From Chromobacterium rhizoryzae (GTDB lineage: Bacteria; Pseudomonadota; Gammaproteobacteria; Burkholderiales; Chromobacteriaceae), in contig NZ_CP066126.1 in NCBI RefSeq assembly GCF_020544465.1, forward strand, positions 3,100,001 through 3,164,000: 64,000 nucleotides of DNA, written 5' to 3'. The notes below the pieces were generated by a model that had not been told where the DNA came from, did not search any database, and saw only the letters and a program-made list of their open reading frames with translations. This document shows positions 17,425 to 25,868 of the stretch, piece after piece; position 1 is the first letter of the stretch; every line of letters begins with the position of its first letter. Made by a program: the position numbers and the translations under genes.

Positions 17425-18154
17425 GTGGGTGGCGCCAGATCAGTAATTCGGTTTGCAAAGCGCCTCCCAGCGGGATGCGTTCATCGGGTTCGACATCGGG
17501 CACGGCGAAGGTGTTGCTGACCAGCAGGCTGCCGGGCCGGCCTTCCGCCACAAACTTGCGCCAGACCTTAGCCATCGGCTCCGGGGACAGAAACACGTAC
17601 ACCGCATCGTACTCTCCCCAAGATTCCCTCCAAAAACTGCGGCAGGCGAACTCCAGCCGCCGCGGCCGCCGCGCCAGCCACCAGCGCGCGCGGGCCAACA
17701 ACCAGCTGCCCCAGGCGCTTTCCAGCGCCCTAACCCTGACATCCGGCCGCAGCCGGCACAGCCAGACCGCCAGCCTGCCGTCTCCACAGCCTGCCTCCAG
17801 CAAGGCGGCCCGCCCCGGCAGGCGCTCGGCCAGGCGCTCCGCCGCCTGAGCGGAAGAGCGATACAAGGGCACGCGTTCCAGCACGGCGTTGCGGCCCAGC
17901 GCGAAAGTCAGCGCCAGCCCCAGCAAATACACCCAAGGCGGCAAGGCCGCCTGATGCATCAAGGCCAGCGCCGGCACGAACAGCCCGTGCAGCAAACGCT
18001 GCCAGCCCGGCAGGCGCATGAAAATGGCCAAGGCCGCCGCGCACAGGCCCTGCAGGATCGCCCAAGCCAAGGGCTGGGCGGCGGGGGCGACGAAATACAT
18101 CGCCGCCAAGGCCGCCAGCACTTGCAGGCCCAGATGGCGCAAGCGGCTCAACAA
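17411..18154 (-). CDS. Membrane-anchored SAM-dependent methyltransferase
   Basis: About 247 aa. Four hydrophobic segments occupy the N-terminal ~110 residues (VLAALAAMYFVAPA, WAILQGLCAAALAIFM, LLHGLFVPALALM, WVYLLGLALTFALG). A class I methyltransferase core follows: LLEAGCGDGRLAVWL (SAM motif I), VRALESAWG, and EYDAVYVFLSP. Substrate unknown. The start is uncertain: no ATG is in frame after the motB stop, and I chose the TTG at 18154 (MLSRLRHLGLQ), just past the motB stop; TTG at 18151 is equal. A longer reading would overlap motB by 65 bp with a very basic, unlikely N-terminus. Lies between motB and the HDOD gene. Confidence 0.75.
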   Translation of the reverse strand: MLSRLRHLGLQVLAALAAMYFVAPAAQPLAWAILQGLCAAALAIFMRLPGWQRLLHGLFVPALALMHQAALPPWVYLLGLALTFALGRNAVLERVPLYRSSAQAAERLAERLPGRAALLEAGCGDGRLAVWLCRLRPDVRVRALESAWGSWLLARARWWLARRPRRLEFACRSFWRESWGEYDAVYVFLSPEPMAKVWRKFVAEGRPGSLLVSNTFAVPDVEPDERIPLGGALQTELLIWRHPHGAC

Positions 18155-18173
18155 GGCAACGCTCGCATCGGCA

Positions 18174-19103
18174 TTATTTGGCCGGCGCTTCCGCCGGCGC
18201 CTCTGCCGGCTCCGCCCCGCCCTCCGCGGGCCCGCCAATCACATCCTGGTTCATCTGCGGCTTGTAGCCGTCGTTGAGGATATTGCTCTCGGCTTCCTTG
18301 TTCAGCACCACGATGGCGATGCGCCGGTTTTCCGGGCTGAACACATTGGTCTTCACCAGCGGGTTGGCCGAGGACAGGCCCACCACGCGCAAGACCTTGT
18401 TGTCCTGCAGGCCGCCCGCCACCAGCTCGCGCCGCGCCGCGTTGGCGCGGTCCGCCGACAGCTCCCAGTTGCTGTAGCCGCCCTGGCCGCTGCCGAATGG
18501 CTTGGCGTCGGTATGGCCGGAGATGCTGATCTTGTTCGGCATCATGTTCAGCTCTTTCGCCAGCTGCTGCAGCAAGACGCGGGTATGCGGCAGCATGCGC
18601 GAACTCCCGGAGTCGAACATCGAACGGTTCTGCTCATCCACGATCTGGATCTTCAGCCCGTCCGGGGTGATTTCCAGCTTGAGCTGGTTCTTGTACTCCT
18701 TGAGCAGCTCGCTGTGATCCACCGTGCTCTGGATCTTGTTCTGCAGCTGCTCCATCGAAGCTTTTTCCTGCTGCTTGCGCATGATCTCGTCTTGCGGCGA
18801 GCCGGACTTGTTGACCTGGCCGGTCTGCTTGGTCAAATCATTGCCGCCGCCCTTGATCACCGAGGTGGCGTCGCCGGCGCCGGCGCCGCCGGACAGCGCC
18901 ACCTTCAGCGGCGTCTTGAAGTATTCGGCGATGCCGTTCAAAGTGCCCTGCGACGCGGAACCCAGCAGCCACATCAGCAGGAAGAAGGCCATCATCGCGG
19001 TCACGAAGTCGGCGTAGGCGATCTTCCAGGCGCCGCCATGGTGGCCGTGGCCGCCCTTCTTGATGCGTTTGACGATAATGGGCCGTTGCGATTCGTCAGC
19101 CAT
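18174..19103 (-). CDS. motB: Flagellar stator protein MotB
   Basis: 309-aa stator subunit that anchors the flagellar motor to peptidoglycan and carries the ion path. The N-terminus is basic (VKRIKKGGHGHHGG), then one transmembrane helix with the proton-binding Asp32 in YADFVTAMMAFFLLMWLL. A plug/linker region follows, then a C-terminal OmpA/MotB peptidoglycan-binding domain (ISISGHTDAKPFG, ELSADRANAARREL, SPENRRIAIVVL). The tail is Ala/Glu/Pro-rich (AEPAEAPAEAPAK). It lies 15 bp after motA, as expected for the pair. The basic His-rich N-terminus resembles the proton-driven type. Confidence 0.95.
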   Translation of the reverse strand: MADESQRPIIVKRIKKGGHGHHGGAWKIAYADFVTAMMAFFLLMWLLGSASQGTLNGIAEYFKTPLKVALSGGAGAGDATSVIKGGGNDLTKQTGQVNKSGSPQDEIMRKQQEKASMEQLQNKIQSTVDHSELLKEYKNQLKLEITPDGLKIQIVDEQNRSMFDSGSSRMLPHTRVLLQQLAKELNMMPNKISISGHTDAKPFGSGQGGYSNWELSADRANAARRELVAGGLQDNKVLRVVGLSSANPLVKTNVFSPENRRIAIVVLNKEAESNILNDGYKPQMNQDVIGGPAEGGAEPAEAPAEAPAK

Positions 19104-19118
19104 GATCGCGCCCCCCGC

Positions 19119-19976
19119 TTATTTCTTCGCCTGTTTCACATGGTCTTCCAGTTCCTTGAAGGACGGACGATCATGCGAAGCCAGCACTTTGCGGCCAAAC
19201 TCCACCGCCACTTGCGGCGCGTAGCCGTTGAGGCTGGCCAGAATGGTGACCTTGATGGTTTGGTAGACTCGGGTGCCGTCGCCCAGCTTGTGCTCCAGAA
19301 TGGTGGCCAGCGGGCCGACAAAGCCGTAGGCCAGCAAAATACCGAGGAAGGTGCCCACCAGCGCGTGGGCGATCAGCATGCCCAGCTCGGACGGCGGCGC
19401 GCCCACGGACTCCATAGTGTGCACCACCCCCATCACCGCCGCCACGATACCAAAGGCCGGCAAGCCGTCGGCCAGGCCCTTGACCGCGTTGACCGGCACT
19501 TCGCCCTCGTGATGGTGGGTTTCGATCTCCACGTCCATCAGGTTCTCGATCTCGAAAGCGTTGAGGTTGCCGCCCACCATCAGGCGCAGGTAATCACAGA
19601 TGAATTCCACCACGTGGTGGTCGTGCAGAACGGTGGTGTATTTGGAAAAGACAGGACTGGCTTCCGGATTCTCGACATCGGCCTCGATGGACATCAGGCC
19701 TTCCTTGCGCACCTTGGTCAGAATCTCGAACAGCAGCGAGAACAACTCCATGTAGAAGGCCTTGCTGTAAGGCGTGCCCTTGAACACGGTGGGGAAAGCC
19801 TTCATCGTGGCCTTCAGCGGCGCGCCGCCGTTGGCCACCACGAAAGCGCCGAGCGCGGCGCCCGCGATCATCACCACCTCCAGCGGCTGCATCAACGCGG
19901 CGAGATGCCCCCCCGCAGCGACGAATCCCCCCAGCACGGAGCCAAGAATTATGAGGTACCCGATTCCGACGAACAT
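19119..19976 (-). CDS. motA: Flagellar stator protein MotA
   Basis: 285-aa inner-membrane stator subunit with four transmembrane helices: the first two near residues 5-22 and 34-50, the last two near 170-190 and 200-225. The cytoplasmic loop contains MELFSLLFEILTKVRKEG and EVPVNAVKGLADGLPAFGIVAAVMGVVHTM, with the functional proline preceding the third helix. Length matches the E. coli-type MotA. It is the first gene of a leftward operon motA-motB-methyltransferase-HDOD-TrmH. A sigma-28 promoter would be expected upstream, but I could not place one with confidence. Confidence 0.95.
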   Translation of the reverse strand: MFVGIGYLIILGSVLGGFVAAGGHLAALMQPLEVVMIAGAALGAFVVANGGAPLKATMKAFPTVFKGTPYSKAFYMELFSLLFEILTKVRKEGLMSIEADVENPEASPVFSKYTTVLHDHHVVEFICDYLRLMVGGNLNAFEIENLMDVEIETHHHEGEVPVNAVKGLADGLPAFGIVAAVMGVVHTMESVGAPPSELGMLIAHALVGTFLGILLAYGFVGPLATILEHKLGDGTRVYQTIKVTILASLNGYAPQVAVEFGRKVLASHDRPSFKELEDHVKQAKK

Positions 19977-20052
19977 GCGTCAAGTCCTGTCTTTGTGATT
20001 TTTCGGATCGCTGCGATTTCCATTACAGCACGACTTTTATTCTATTCATAAT

Positions 20053-20086
20053 AGAAAAAGCGGATTGAATTGTATCAATCCGCTTT
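20053..20086 (-). terminator. Terminator downstream of clpV
   Basis: A perfect 12-bp stem (AAAGCGGATTGA / TCAATCCGCTTT) with a 6-nt loop. On the minus strand the stem is followed by a short T-run, so it fits a terminator for the clpV transcript that separates it from motA. Confidence 0.7.
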
Positions 20087-20168
20087 CCCAGCTGCAAAAA
20101 ACATGGAAGGTGATATTCACTAGCGCTGAAAAATGACGAAGCCAAGTATCGGCGAGGCTCCGAGACGA

Positions 20169-22790
20169 TTACAACAACGTCATTTCAAGCTGATCGTCCT
20201 GCCCCGCCGCCAGCGCAATCCGCGCCGGCATGCCCCCCCGCTCCAAACGCCACTGCAAACACTGCGCCGCCATTCCCGGCAACAACTGCTGCCGGATCAG
20301 ATGATCCAGGCCTCTCGCGCCGTTGTCTCGCCTACCGCAAGCGCCGGCCATCGCCCGCGCGCAGTCCTCTCCGGCCTCAAGCTCAATGCCTTGCGACTCC
20401 TTCAGATGCGCGGCCAGCGTCGCCAGCTTCAATTGAGCGATCTCCGCCAAGGCGGACTCGGACAGCAGCCCAAACGGCACCACCTGCATCCTCGCCAGCA
20501 GCGGCGCCTGGAAATGGGCCAGCAACACGGGGCGCAACGCGTCCAGCCAGGCCCCGCGCTCCCGCTCCCCCTCCTGTTCCAGCAACAGCTCGCTGCCAAG
20601 ATTCGACGTCATCAGAAACAGGGTATTGCGAAAATCGATCTCGCGGCCCTCCCCATCCCGCATGAAACCCCGATCAAACGCCTGGTAGAACAGGTTCAGC
20701 ACATCGCGGTGCGCTTTTTCCACCTCGTCCAGCAAGATCACGCTGTACGGCCGACGCCTCACCGCCTCGGTCAGCACCCCGCCCTGGCCATAGCCGACAT
20801 AACCCGGCGGCGAGCCTTTCAATTGCGAGACGGTATGCGCCTCCTGATACTCGGATAGATTGATGGTCAGCAAGGCCTGCTCGCCGCCAAACAATAGATC
20901 GGCCAAGGCCAGGCCGGTTTCGGTCTTGCCGACGCCGGACGGCCCGGTCAGCAAGAACACGCCCAAAGGGCCTCGCCCCGGCGCCAATCCGGACTTGGCC
21001 GCCAGCAGGGACTGGGCGATCTCGGCCACCGCGGCCTCCTGACCGCGCACTCGTTCCCGCAAGGCCGGCGCCAAACCCAATAGATTGGCCGCGTCATCCG
21101 CCAGCAGCTTGCCCACCGGCACCCCGGTCCAATCGGCAATCACCTCCGCCACCAAGGCGGCGTCCACGTCGGCGGCCGCCAAGCGGCGTTCCCCTTGCAA
21201 AGCCGCCAGATCGGCCCGCGCCTGGGCCAGCCGCGCCGCGCCGTCCGGCCGGCCGGCCCACTCCCGGCATAGCCTGCGCAGCGCCTCGGCGCCCTGCCGT
21301 TCCTGCTGGTAACGCCCTTGCAAAGCCTCGTTCTCAAGCCGCGCCGCCGCCAGTTCCGACTCGATCGCCCTCAGGCGGGACTCAAGCTGCGCGTTGCCCG
21401 CGCCCAGCCGCGCATCCTCCCGCAAAGCCTCGCTCTCGCTTTCCAGCGCCAAGACCCGCGCCTGCGCGCCCTGCAGCTCCGCCGCGGCCCCTTCCAGGCT
21501 CATCCGCGCCCGCGCCGCCGCCGTGTCGATCAAATCCACGGCCTTGTCCGGCAACTGCCGGCCGGCCAGGTAGCGCCGCGACAAGCTCACCGCCGCCGTG
21601 ATCGCCTCGTCGCGGATCGCCACCCCGTGATGCTCGGCATAGCGCGGCTTCAAGCCCCGCAGCATCAAACAGGCCGCGGCATCGTCCGGCTCGTCCACCC
21701 TCACCATCTGGAAACGACGCTCCAGCGCCGCGTCCTGCTCGAAATACTGCTTGTACTCGGACCAGGTGGTGGCGGCTATCGTCCGCAGCTCGCCGCGCGC
21801 CAGCGCCGGCTTCAGCAGATTGGCCGCATCGCTGCCGCCGGCGGAATTGCCGGCGCCCACCAGCACATGCGCTTCGTCGATGAACAGCAAAATCGGTTCC
21901 GCCGCCGTGCGCACCGCCTCTATCACCTGCTTCAACCTCTGTTCGAACTCGCCCTTGACCCCGGCACCGGCCTGCAACAAACCCAGATCAAGCGCGAGCA
22001 GACGCACCCGGCGCAATGCCTCCGGCACCTCGCCCGCCGCAATGCGCAAGGCCAGGCCCTCGGCCAAAGCCGTCTTGCCCACCCCCGGCTCGCCCACCAG
22101 GATCGGATTGTTCTTGCGCCGACGCAGCAAGATATCCACCATCTGGCGCACTTCCTTGTCGCGCCCCAACACGGGATCGATCAAACCCTCGCGCGCCTTG
22201 GCTGTCAGGTCGCCGGCAAAACGGCTCAACACCTCAGGCAGCTCATCCGCCGCCGCGGCCCCGTCGCGGCCGGCCTCCGGCGGCGCAGACGCCGCGGCCT
22301 CCACAGATCCCAACGCCTCGGATTCCGCCGACACCTGCTCCAGCCAGGCCCAGCGCGCGCGCACCTGCGCGGCGGACAAACTGAATAATGGCCAGGCCTG
22401 CCGGCAAGACAAACGCTCCGGCGCCGCCAGCAAGGCGAGGTATAGATGAGCGGAACGCATCTGCCGGCCGCCGAAATCCAGCGAAGCGATCAACCAGGCG
22501 GCCTGCAGCAACTCCTGCAGCCCTCGCGACAAGCCCGGCTTGCCGCGCCGGTCCCGCGGCAGGCGCTCCAGCGCGGCCAGCAAGCCTTGCCAGATCTCAT
22601 CCACGTCGATCTCGTAATGCCGCAGCAAAGCGGCCAGATCGCCGTCTCCCTGCTCCAATAACTTCACCAGCCAGTGCTCAACCGTGATTTCGGCATGCGT
22701 GCGCGCCTGGCACAACCCGGCCGCCGCCTCCAGCGCCCGGGCGCAGTGCTCGTTCAGTCTCCGCAGCAAATGAACAGAATCGAGAGTCAT
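20169..22790 (-). CDS. tssH: T6SS sheath-disassembly ATPase ClpV (TssH)
   Basis: 873-aa AAA+ unfoldase that takes apart contracted TssB/TssC sheath for re-use. An N-terminal Clp-N domain (residues ~1-160) is followed by AAA1 with Walker A GEPGVGKTA and Walker B ILLFIDEAH, a coiled-coil middle region (~420-520, rich in LESESEALRED-type heptads), AAA2 with Walker A GPSGVGKTE and VILLDEVEKAH, and a C-terminal ClpB-D2-like domain. I chose the ATG at 22790 (MTLDSVHLLRRL), typical for ClpV; the longer upstream reading begins inside a hairpin. It is the last gene of the leftward T6SS unit, 148 bp past hcp. Confidence 0.94.
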   Translation of the reverse strand: MTLDSVHLLRRLNEHCARALEAAAGLCQARTHAEITVEHWLVKLLEQGDGDLAALLRHYEIDVDEIWQGLLAALERLPRDRRGKPGLSRGLQELLQAAWLIASLDFGGRQMRSAHLYLALLAAPERLSCRQAWPLFSLSAAQVRARWAWLEQVSAESEALGSVEAAASAPPEAGRDGAAAADELPEVLSRFAGDLTAKAREGLIDPVLGRDKEVRQMVDILLRRRKNNPILVGEPGVGKTALAEGLALRIAAGEVPEALRRVRLLALDLGLLQAGAGVKGEFEQRLKQVIEAVRTAAEPILLFIDEAHVLVGAGNSAGGSDAANLLKPALARGELRTIAATTWSEYKQYFEQDAALERRFQMVRVDEPDDAAACLMLRGLKPRYAEHHGVAIRDEAITAAVSLSRRYLAGRQLPDKAVDLIDTAAARARMSLEGAAAELQGAQARVLALESESEALREDARLGAGNAQLESRLRAIESELAAARLENEALQGRYQQERQGAEALRRLCREWAGRPDGAARLAQARADLAALQGERRLAAADVDAALVAEVIADWTGVPVGKLLADDAANLLGLAPALRERVRGQEAAVAEIAQSLLAAKSGLAPGRGPLGVFLLTGPSGVGKTETGLALADLLFGGEQALLTINLSEYQEAHTVSQLKGSPPGYVGYGQGGVLTEAVRRRPYSVILLDEVEKAHRDVLNLFYQAFDRGFMRDGEGREIDFRNTLFLMTSNLGSELLLEQEGERERGAWLDALRPVLLAHFQAPLLARMQVVPFGLLSESALAEIAQLKLATLAAHLKESQGIELEAGEDCARAMAGACGRRDNGARGLDHLIRQQLLPGMAAQCLQWRLERGGMPARIALAAGQDDQLEMTLL

Positions 22791-22815
22791 GTCCGTCTTT
22801 TCCCAAACAAAGCGC

Positions 22816-22838
22816 ATGCCGGCCAGAAAGGCCGGCAT
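22816..22838. other. Hairpin between hcp and clpV
   Basis: Perfect 9-bp stem ATGCCGGCC / GGCCGGCAT with a 5-nt loop in the 148-bp hcp-clpV gap. No long T-run follows. It could act as a partial terminator or an mRNA end-protector that lets hcp, needed in large amounts, be expressed above clpV. Function inferred. Confidence 0.4.
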
Positions 22839-22938
22839 CGCTAATTCCCTTGGACCCCCGCCGGCAAGCGCGAGGCGCTGCGACGAACCGCCAAGCCGGC
22901 CGCTCGCCTAAGCCCCGCGCTTGCCGTGCGCGGCGGCG

Positions 22939-23424
22939 CTAACGGTTTTCAATCCAGCTGTCGGAGTGGATGATGTTGCCGTCCTTGTAAGCCCAAGTTA
23001 TTTTCTCGTAGCGCATTTCCACCTCCTCCAAGTGGTTGTAGCGCTCGCGGTCCGGGTCCTTGATGTTGTACATCTTAGGCGCCACCGACACGACCTTGAC
23101 GTTGTCCAGCTTGATGTTGAAGTACTCCTGCTCGCTGCCGGCGTCGTCGATCTGATACCACTTGAACTCGACCTCCTTCAGCGTCTGGCCGCTGGTCACC
23201 GCCTTGTACAGATAAGGCGATGAAGCATCGAACTCCTTGACCAGGGTCAGCGCCTCATGCACGCGGGTGCCGGTCAACTTGCCGGTGTTGCCATCGGTGG
23301 GAATGCGCACCGCGTGGTCGAACTCCACCACCTCCACGCTGTTCTCCCGGCCTTGCACCGTCACAGAACCCTTGATGTCCGCGCCACCGTCGTCTTTCAA
23401 CCACATATACGCTGGTATCGCCAT
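22939..23424 (-). CDS. tssD: T6SS tube protein Hcp (TssD)
   Basis: 161-aa protein whose hexameric rings stack into the inner tube expelled by the T6SS. Matches the family from MAIPAYMWLKDDGGADIKGS through EFDHAVRIPTD, HEALTLVKEFD, SSPYLYKAV, EVEFKWYQI, YFNIKLDNVKVVSV and the terminal IIHSDSWIE. Length normal, no extension. The ribosome site is excellent (AAGGAGGG, 7 bp before ATG), as fits a highly expressed protein. It lies between the OmpA-domain gene and clpV; the 125-bp upstream gap could hold its own promoter (AT-rich TTAAACTTAAGTTATTAAG). Confidence 0.96.
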   Translation of the reverse strand: MAIPAYMWLKDDGGADIKGSVTVQGRENSVEVVEFDHAVRIPTDGNTGKLTGTRVHEALTLVKEFDASSPYLYKAVTSGQTLKEVEFKWYQIDDAGSEQEYFNIKLDNVKVVSVAPKMYNIKDPDRERYNHLEEVEMRYEKITWAYKDGNIIHSDSWIENR

Positions 23425-23549
23425 ATCAAACCCTCCTTGGCTTAACTTAATAACTTAAGTTTAAACAAGCTCGCTCGCCGTCTCGTCCTAGCTCGACGCC
23501 GCGGAGCGAGCGCGCCGCACCCTGCGGCCTCCTCGCCGCCTGCCGCCCG

Positions 23550-25193
23550 TCACCTGACGGGCAGCGCCGGCAGCAAGGTAATCTCTACTCGCCGGTTGCG
23601 CGCCCGGCCCTCCTCATCCTCATTGCCCGCCAGCGGCCGCGTAGCGCCGTAGCCCTGGATGGCAAAACGGGTCAGCGGCAAGCCGGTCTCCTGCGCCAGC
23701 CAGTCGCGCACCGCCGCGGCGCGCTGCAACGACAAGCGCTGATTCGCTTCCGCCTGGCCCACGCTGTCGGTATGGCCGGCCACCAGCACATTTCGCTCCG
23801 GATAAAGCGCCAGCGCCGCCAATGCGGGCTGCAACGCCGCCTCCGCTCCGGCGCGCAACACCGCCTTGCCGCTATCGAACAAGGACAGGCTGTCCAGCGA
23901 CACCGAGGCCGGAGCCGCCGCCGGCGGGCGGTAATCGGCTATCAGCCGGGCAATGCGTTCCCGCCACGGCTGAGCCCGGTAAAAGCCGAATCCCAAGCGC
24001 AAAGGCACGCCGAGATCGACATGGCTCCGCAACTCGCGCGCGTCGCCTTCCAGCGTCAGCAGCGCCTGGCGACGCGCCTCGTCCCGCTCTATCGGCAGCG
24101 CGCGATAATGCGCGACATTGGCCGACAAGCGCTCCAGCAACGCTCGGTTGGACCAGGCCGAAGCGGCGAACGCCGCCACGGCCGTCAGGCAAGCCAAGAG
24201 CCAAAGACTCAAAACCAGCCGCCAGACGGCAGGCAGGCGCGCGCCCGGCGCCAAACCGAACAGCCAGCTTCCAGGCACGCCTTCCGGCTCGCCCGTGTCC
24301 AGGCTGAGCGAACGCACGGCCAAACCGCTCAAGGCCTGCCGGCAACGGCCCCACGGCGACAACGCCGCGTCCCGCCCTTGAGCCGGCAGCAAGGCGATGC
24401 CCTGCAAGCCGGGCGCCGGGGCCGGCGTCGCCCCCTGCAATATGGCGGGCAAGACCTGAGCGCCCAGCCAGCCTCCCACCGCGCCGGCGCGCAAACGCAA
24501 ATCGAAAAGCGCTCGCGCGCCCTCGTCGCCCAAGGCCGGCGGCTGCAGTTCCATCCGGCCGCGCCAATCCTCCAACCGCTCTCGCCACTGCCGCAGGCTG
24601 GCGCACGGAGCGCCTTGCAACACCACGCCCAGAGCGCCGTCCATGCCTGCGCTGCGCGCCGGCGCGGGGAATCCCACCAATAAATAAACCGGCAAGCGGC
24701 AAGCCAAACGACGTTCCACGTCGGCAATCGCCTGTCGCCACGCCTGCAAGCGCCCCAACCAGGCCGGCTCGCTGCATTCGGCCGCCGCGTCCAGACGCAA
24801 GGCCAAGGCGTCCGGCGGCGAACCCCGCCGCCAGGCCACCAGTTCCGCTACCGCGCGCTCCAGCAAAGCCGGGGTCGGCACCATCACCCTCAGCACGCCG
24901 TCCTCCACCGCCACATAGGCGCCGCGCCGGCTTTCCAGTTCCACCACCGCAGCGCGTCCGCTGCGCCAGCCCTGCGGCAAGTCCAGCAAACCCGGCAGCA
25001 ACAGCTCCCACGTCGCGCCGTCGCGGCGCCAGCGCCGCAGCCTCAAGCCTGCCCAGCCCAAGCAGAACGCCGTAGCCGCCAGCCCCGCGCCCAGGCGCGC
25101 CGCGCCGCTCCACGGCGCCATTTGCGCCAACCACCACAAGGCCGCCGCCAGCGACAGCGCCCATAAACAGAAAAAATGCGCGTGAATACGCAT
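23550..25193 (-). CDS. T6SS-linked membrane protein: TssM-like N-terminus plus OmpA domain
   Basis: 547-aa protein. Two hydrophobic helices lie at ~8-25 and ~32-50, a cytoplasmic domain spans ~55-330, a third helix lies at ~335-355 (LVLSLWLLACLTAVAAF), and the rest is periplasmic. The last ~110 residues are an OmpA peptidoglycan-binding domain (LFDSGKAVL, VAGHTDSVGQAEANQRLSLQRA, ARNRRVEI). The order helix-helix-cytoplasmic-helix-periplasm, and the phrase VERRLACRLPVYLLVGF, resemble TssM. Many T6SS carry the OmpA domain fused to TssL; here TssL is a short separate gene 12 bp upstream and the anchor is this protein. Anchoring of the membrane complex is inferred. Confidence 0.75.
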   Translation of the reverse strand: MRIHAHFFCLWALSLAAALWWLAQMAPWSGAARLGAGLAATAFCLGWAGLRLRRWRRDGATWELLLPGLLDLPQGWRSGRAAVVELESRRGAYVAVEDGVLRVMVPTPALLERAVAELVAWRRGSPPDALALRLDAAAECSEPAWLGRLQAWRQAIADVERRLACRLPVYLLVGFPAPARSAGMDGALGVVLQGAPCASLRQWRERLEDWRGRMELQPPALGDEGARALFDLRLRAGAVGGWLGAQVLPAILQGATPAPAPGLQGIALLPAQGRDAALSPWGRCRQALSGLAVRSLSLDTGEPEGVPGSWLFGLAPGARLPAVWRLVLSLWLLACLTAVAAFAASAWSNRALLERLSANVAHYRALPIERDEARRQALLTLEGDARELRSHVDLGVPLRLGFGFYRAQPWRERIARLIADYRPPAAAPASVSLDSLSLFDSGKAVLRAGAEAALQPALAALALYPERNVLVAGHTDSVGQAEANQRLSLQRAAAVRDWLAQETGLPLTRFAIQGYGATRPLAGNEDEEGRARNRRVEITLLPALPVR

Positions 25194-25205
25194 CGCCCGC
25201 CCCCT

Positions 25206-25868
25206 TTACGTCAACGCCAAGGCGGCATCGGCGGCATTCAACCAACCGCTCAGCGCGGCATGCGCAAGCCACACCGCAAGCAAGCCCGCCCCAGCCGCGG
25301 CCAGCGGCAAAGCCAAGCGCCGGAAACGCCGGGACGCGCCGCCGCGCAACATGGCAACCCCGCCGTCGAATTCGCCGGAAGGCAGCGGCAAGGGCGCAGG
25401 CAGGCCCGCGCTCAACTGCCCCAACAGGACCTGACTGGCCGCGTCGTCCTCCCCGCCGCGAAACCCCAAGGCCAGCACCATCGCATAGCACCAGCCCAGC
25501 GCCGGCTCCGCGGCCGGCTGCGCCAAATGCGCCCGCATCTGTCCCAGCAGCACCTCGCCGGCCTGATAACTGTTGAAAAAGCGCACTTGCAAAGGCTCCC
25601 GCGCCCAAGCCGCCCGCTTCGCGCCCTCAAGTCGGCGCAGTGCCGCCTCGTCCAGCAAGGCGCATTGCGCGTAACTGGCCCGCTCGATCAAAGCCTCGCC
25701 TGCGCCGGCCTGACGCAGCGCCTCGCGCGTCGCGCTCACCAGTCCGGCCGCGTGCTCGCGCCAATCCTCCACATGCTCCGGCGCGTCCTTGTCGGCCAAC
25801 ATCGACACCGTCAGCGCGGTGTCCCGGAAACTGCGGGCCAAAGCCTCCGGCGGAAATTGCTTGCTCAT
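25206..25868 (-). CDS. tssL: T6SS membrane-complex protein TssL (DotU type, short form)
   Basis: 220-aa DotU-family protein of the TssJLM trans-envelope complex. The cytoplasmic hook domain shows ALLDEAALRR, VRFFNSYQAGEVLLGQM and CYAMVLALGFRG. A single C-terminal transmembrane helix follows (LALPLAAAGAGLLAVWLAHAAL, ~187-207) with almost nothing beyond. It lacks the peptidoglycan-binding extension; the next gene supplies an OmpA domain. The start overlaps the tssK stop by 4 bp (ATGA), so the two are translationally coupled. Confidence 0.92.
   Translation of the reverse strand: MSKQFPPEALARSFRDTALTVSMLADKDAPEHVEDWREHAAGLVSATREALRQAGAGEALIERASYAQCALLDEAALRRLEGAKRAAWAREPLQVRFFNSYQAGEVLLGQMRAHLAQPAAEPALGWCYAMVLALGFRGGEDDAASQVLLGQLSAGLPAPLPLPSGEFDGGVAMLRGGASRRFRRLALPLAAAGAGLLAVWLAHAALSGWLNAADAALALT

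Noticed and set aside
19977..20052. Sigma-28 promoter for motA
   Set aside because: A TAAA word exists, but no GCCGATAA-like -10 box at the right spacing.
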